Positions 13,582 to 64,000 of a DNA stretch of 64,000 bases are shown piece by piece. The stretch is from Hormiphora californensis (Eukaryota > Ctenophora > Tentaculata > Cydippida > Pleurobrachiidae). The stretch spans positions 4,957,423 to 5,021,422 of the forward strand of contig CM035354.1 of the NCBI GenBank assembly GCA_020137815.1, given 5' to 3'. The position numbers and the translations under genes are program-made. Position 1 is the first letter of the stretch. Each line of letters begins with the position of its first letter. The notes below the pieces were generated by a model that saw only the letters and a list, made by a program, of their open reading frames with translations, made no database searches and was not told where the DNA came from.

Positions 13582-14082
13582 CACTCCACACAGACCATGT
13601 TGTTTAGTTCGCATCATATCAGCTCTCTCTGCAGAGATATATATCTAGATAGTGAGAGAGTCAGTGCTATTCAGATATATATATAATCGGGACTGTCTGT
13701 CTGTCCGTTTGTCTGTTCGTGAGGTGTCCGTTGAAAATGTGTTCTGGTTTTTTGTAACTTATTAAGCAACACAGCTTACACATAACTTTGTGTAGATGTG
13801 TCGGATGACGTGTTGAAAAAAACCGAAAAAGCCATTTGATCTTAACTAATTAAAATTTTGACGAATCAAATATATGGAGAGAAATATTGAGTGATATGAA
13901 GATATAGCGGTTTGATTTTGTTTGTCGGGTTATATTAAATTTGTGCATAAAATAATGCATTCTGTCATGTGTGTGTATGTGTGATCCTGTGGTTACACAG
14001 TCACGTGTATCTCTGGTAAATTTCCTATGTTTTTCTTAGTTTTTAGAGTTTTTAATTGTGTCAGTGAGTCAGAGATGAGGAT

Positions 14083-14225
<143 letters not shown>

Positions 14226-14935
14226 CATACTGTATAGTAAATATCTTTGTAATGAGTTCAGAAATTCCTGTGATTTGAGATGAACGCGACATAAGAGACG
14301 CAAGATGCGGTGTGTGAGAGTTTATAATTATAGTTTTCTACTAAGCTGACTATAAGAATTAATAGTATAGTTATCCCACCGCGTGTCCTGAACAATATGT
14401 CGGTTGTCAAGACGATTATAAATTCTCCAATTCCATATTGTCATAATGATCTCTGTTCTGTGTATATCGGGTATCAATATAAATATTAACACGTTGTGCA
14501 GTAACCGCATTGCTTTCTGTCTATATTAGACACTACGGTAGCTTTCTACACCGTGGTTGACATAGTCCGATATTATCTTGTCCGTCTCGCCGCGACCTGT
14601 TTTTTCATTTTGAAGTATGAGTTTTGAGTTGTTATAAAAATAGACTCCAGCTCCGGACAACTATTGTATTCTTTATTTTAAATCATCGTGTTTTCATTTG
14701 TTACAATTACGGAACTTAAAACTGTCAAAAATCTCAAAAAACCCAGTGGCTTAAAAAATGGTACGCGCAAATCATGAGCCGCGCGTTAAAAGGTCGCGCG
14801 GCGTGCGCGTGTCGATCACGAATATTGAATTTGAAATAAATTCGTGAAAAGTTTTGCATTTTCACACACCGCGGTCCGGGCCAGCATTAAAACTTAAAAT
14901 CTGGGTGTTTTGGGAGTGCTAACAAACGGTTTTTT

Positions 14936-15088
14936 AGGGTTAGGGCTAAAGTAGGGTTAGGGTTAAGGTTTGGTATCCAAGACACCTTCGCGGCCTTCGT
15001 TTGGCGCGCTTCGCGCGCCGGCAAGGGAGGGGTAACTTCGTTACCAAGCCCCAAGGTTAGGGTTGGGGTTTGGGTTGGGGTTAGGCCT
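14936..15088. repeat. Degenerate telomere-like repeats around a GC-rich hairpin
   Basis: Interrupted TTAGGG/TTGGGG units lie on both sides (14936-14970 and 15053-15088). Between them is a GC-rich segment with GGCGCGCTTCGCGCGCC and GGTAACTTCGTTACCAA. The hairpin resembles the short hairpin family at 26203, 30345 and 34538. It could be an interstitial telomeric patch or a low-complexity repeat. Confidence 0.45.
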
Positions 15089-17382
15089 TGAAATTCCCTA
15101 CCAGATAAACTTTGAATCAGCCAAAACGGTTGAGTGGTTTGGCGGTTAGAGCCATTTTAGTCAATCAACTTTTTAGGGAGCGCGCACCTGTAAACAGGCC
15201 TCCAAAAGGCTGTGGGAAAGGCTGTGTTGTGGTGAAGTCTCGGATGGGAGGTCTTTCCTTTTACGTCCTACATTCCTCTGCTGTGCTACATTCCTATCAT
15301 TACTACATTCCTATTTTGACTACATCCCCTATAACTACATCATCATCTGAAGTCCTTTCCTCCAACATATGAGTAGAGTAGGGGTCTGATATCATGTCAA
15401 GAGTGTCGAGTTTTTTGAGTATATTTTCTGGTTGTATTGTGACAGTGTGTGTCGAGTTTCTTTCCTTTCTGGCTAGAGTAGAGTCATAGGTTCTTTGAGC
15501 GAACGAGTGAGCCAGCCTGAACAATGATCAGTGAACATCACGGAGGGTATTATGTTCTCGAAGACATCAAGACGATAATCATACATGGACTTTTTACGAG
15601 TGTGTTTGGAGAATAGACTCTAGAGTTTCTAAGTTGGGCAGCTCTTAATTTTATATCTTCTCTATCCTAGTTACCTTAAGATTACTTTAAATTAGAACCT
15701 AAATACTTACGTCTAGTACAGTTATTTATCTTACAGCTTACTATAACTAGCTTAACGTTTTATCGTACATTAAATTTTAAACCCAACCGCATTAATTAAC
15801 TTATTCTGACTGGCCATTGTACTGGTCTCCTGCCTTTTTATTTTTTATCGCTCTAATTAATTAATTTATTAACAGCTTTGTATTTAACCTATCTGACTGA
15901 CCTCTGGTCTCTTGCTTTTTATTTTTCTACCTCGTTATTCATTAATTTATTACCAGCTTCTTTAGAATTTTCCATAGGCCATTTATTAGATCATAACCTT
16001 ATATAGCAATTAATATGGTTAGTGTGTATTACCTTATCGGTTATCCTGTTACAGTTACTTTATCCATTAACTTATTACTTAGCTATTCGCCTCCTTTTTA
16101 GATCACTAGCCTTTTACTTGAATTAATTATTAAACTATACTACTTACTTAGTATTTACACTATGTACTTATTAATCAACAGTTAATTATCTAACTAGTTA
16201 ATTATCTAACTAGTTAATTATCAATTATCTAACTAGTTGATTTCTCAATTATCTAACTACTTAATCACTCAACGAATTAAATACGCTATTTCTTAATTAT
16301 ATATTTTATAACCCTTATTTTCTACATACATTTATATATATTATATCGAATGACTGCCGACGGTTTTTTAAGGCCTTTAGGATCTTATAATCCTATAAGA
16401 GCCGCTTTAGAAGGCTTGTTAGTGGTGGGCGCGTTGCTTCAATCGACTGATTGAAACGGCGTCCTCCTAGCACTAACAATGCATAGGCCCAAAAGCGGGA
16501 TATAAATTATAATTGTATTTGTATTTGTATTTGTATTTAAACACGTCCGTGCCAACCTTGGAATTCGCTGCAGCCCCCTCATCATGCCCGCACCCGCCAA
16601 GCGCCAACCTGATCTCGTCTGATGCCCAGCGATCCATTGTCGCCTGTAGGCTCGGTTTGTTGTTTCTTTAGGACCGTATCGGGAAACTGGAAACATTTCA
16701 AGTCTGGGTTGAAAAGCACTGCACCGGGACGGCGCTGGGCCTTTACCCTTTGGCCCTGCAACACCCTGAATGTCGAGTGTCCGGATCCATTGCCAGGGAC
16801 GGCAGCTCTGGTCAGGGGGTATTGGGGTAAAATCCCCCACTACAGTGATCCAGGAGCGCAGCCCCGGCGGGAGATAAGAAGGCAAAGAATTATCTAGCGC
16901 TCCTTATACCTCGTTAGTCGTAAAACTGAACGGTGCAGAGTGCAGTGGGAGCCTCGCAAACTTTGCTAAAACCAGAAAAACTTATAACATTATACTAACA
17001 TTCTGCATTCATGCACGGTTTAGGCCTGGGGAGAGGGTGAACTTTGCGCTTGCCAGCACAGTGATGTGTTTTAGAAGTCTTACATCTCCTTTATACCAAT
17101 ATCAGAAGTCGTTTAGAAGAGAAGTTCACAAGAGACACCCCTTAGTCGCACAAACAGCACAAATTCACTCAATAAATGACCCCCTTACCCATGCCTAAAT
17201 CGCAAAAGTTACCTGTCAAAAAGTTCCCCAGACTTTTTGGCAGATAAAATAAATAGTTAGCTACCCAGACCTAAATAATTCAATCATCACCAGATACTTA
17301 CGTTACCGGATTGCCAGAATCCGGATACTTACCAAACCATTTGTATAATAACCGAATACTTCTTCACTGTATTCCTACTTAC

Positions 17383-18314
17383 TCAGTTTTCTGCAAAACG
17401 GGGCTTCATCAGTCCATATTACGTCGGTATTACAGGTCCTCTCAGAGACACCGTCTAGCACGTGTTTCTTCTGGCAGTTGATGGTCACCGTCTCTCCAGG
17501 ATCAGTATCGTCCCAAGTTCCTTGGACAGATCCATCAACGGTAAACCCAGGACACGCTGATGATCAAAAGAAATGGTGTTTAGATATTGTAGGATACAGC
17601 TAATTGTCATAATCATTGAATAGCTAGGTACTGCATGAAGTGAGATTAATAACTACTTCGTACCTGTTGGCATTGCACGGTAGCTGTCTGATGCATTGTC
17701 ATATGCTGTGTTGGAACTAAATTGTATCTTCTCCACAACATCTCCCCTCCACCTTGGTTCACATGTTTTGTCAGTAATGTCACTGAACTTGTGGTGCAGG
17801 ACCTCCACCTCGTTACAAACTATGATCAGATCAGTAGCTGTCTTTCGAATGGTCCAAATCTTGTCCACTTCATCTGGTGGTTGTACTGGGAAGGCATACC
17901 AGCTCATGTCACAGTAGCCGATGAAGTATTTGATGGGTGAGTGGAACTTCAATCGTACTCCTCCAACTAATCCCTGTTCTGTTTCATCTTTAGTATGGGT
18001 AAACATCACGAAAAGATCCCCGTCCCCGGTAGTAGAGTCGGTTTTTATTTGAAAGGGGTGCTCTCTAGATCATGTGTGATGAATGTACCGCGTTCAACTG
18101 GAATCCACACTGAAACAATACATAGGAGTGTAATTAACCTTACTCGATCGAATAATTTCGATTTACACTGAACTACGTGAACACTGAATTAACTACGTGA
18201 GCTATGAATTACCAATAGTGAACATATAATGGATATTTGCAAATACTTGTACCGACCTGTTGGAGTGACAGAATGAATCAGCAGAACAACAAAGAGCAAT
18301 CGCTTGAGAAACAT
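17383..18314 (-). CDS. Secreted/membrane protein: signal peptide, unknown module, sushi domain (3'-partial)
   Basis: Exons in reading order are 18314-18257, 18109-17664 and 17556-17383. Exon 1 encodes a classic signal peptide (MFLKRLLFVVLLIHSVTP). Exon 2 encodes an extracellular-looking module of about 148 residues that I do not recognise. It contains FIGYCDMSWYAFPV, CNEVEVLHHKFSD and DNASDSYRAMP. Exon 3 is a typical sushi/CCP module with four cysteines (ACPGF, VTINCQKKH, ERTCNTD, APFCRKL) and a Trp before the last Cys. Phases join (1, 1, 1). In exon 2 the frame meets TAA near 18050 unless one base is added in the C run at about 18057-18060, so there is an assembly indel or a disabling mutation. 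The gene must continue left, but I found no further exon. Confidence 0.6.
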
Positions 18315-18585
18315 CTTCAGGAAAAGCTACAGCAAAATGGATGCAGATAGATATAGATCATTTATTAGAGAGGTGTACACGTGCCACCCCTTTCCGTTAA
18401 CTGTTTTCATTGAGACCTTATGAGAAACGTTCCAACTTTTTTTCCATTGGCTCCCGGAATGATGGCAGCACGTGTGTCAATTACAAAGTTCTATAGAAAT
18501 AACTATATCTGTTATGTAAAGAGGAGGTGTCGCGACTCGCGTCGTTCGTTCAGTGCGTTGTTAAGCAACAGTGCTCCATCATAAA
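18315..18585. promoter_or_regulatory. Candidate bidirectional promoter
   Basis: The 271 bp between the minus-strand start codon (18314) and the plus-strand start codon (18586) would be shared by two head-to-head genes. I see no clear TATA box. The call depends on exon 18586-18599 being real. Confidence 0.35.

Positions 18586-64000
<45,415 letters not shown>

Noticed and set aside
14936-15088. Telomere or chromosome end
   Set aside because: The TTAGGG-like units are few and degenerate, and unique sequence lies on both sides.
16600-16625. Short match to eukaryotic 5S rRNA (CCAACCTGATCTCGTCTGAT)
   Set aside because: The similarity covers only about 18 bases. The surrounding sequence does not fit the rest of 5S rRNA.
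16439-16885. 148-residue minus-strand open frame
   Set aside because: Composition is GC-rich repeat-like, part of the DNA is shared with 24957-24990, and no protein motif or splice signal is visible.

Overview
This is a eukaryotic, almost certainly metazoan, window. Its genes are split into many short exons with canonical GT-AG introns. It carries (CT)n/(GA)n microsatellites, nested DNA transposons, Helitrons and a LINE, and it encodes sushi and fibronectin-III modules and rhodopsin-like 7TM receptors. The compact exons, cell-surface modular protein and 7TM receptors fit an early-branching invertebrate such as a sponge. I cannot name the species.

Layout. (1) 1248-13581 (+): the 3' part of a type I membrane protein with sushi-like modules, then FN3-like modules, a transmembrane exon and an acidic/proline-rich tail. 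Four successive transmembrane exons in identical phase suggest alternative splicing of the membrane anchor. (2) 17383-18314 (-): a secreted or membrane protein with a signal peptide and a sushi domain; it is 3'-incomplete and carries one frame break. (3) 18586-62422 (+): a very long gene whose 18 exons keep phase throughout and encode about 1157 residues. Exons 4-6 resemble the conserved N-terminal region of the uncharacterised vertebrate protein KIAA2012. Its putative first exon lies head-to-head with gene 2. (4) Genes nested in its introns on the minus strand: an Abl-interactor (ABI)-like gene (20399-24209), two 7TM receptors (38413-39660 and 52625-53962, the second broken) and a possible tiny gene (40681-41691).

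The 20 kb intron 38124-58146 is a transposon nest. A pogo-like MITE is split by a Helitron. Next to it sits a nearly intact RNase-H-bearing LINE (42531-47653, 9-bp target duplication), which is itself split by a second Helitron whose removal restores the frame. Further right is a 3.3 kb element with 8-bp duplications that carries a 63-bp satellite, a LINE 3' fragment and a tRNA-like sequence. Several foldback elements follow.

A recurring theme is short tandem duplication across splice sites: at 21505, 34217, 37654 and 61919 repeat units carry copies of a donor, an acceptor or a whole mini-exon. A second unlisted-looking family is a 65-85 bp GC-looped hairpin (TTGGTNACG...CGTNACCAA), two copies of which are flanked by 9-bp duplications. 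All gene models come from reading splice signals and phase by eye. No database search or transcript evidence was available.
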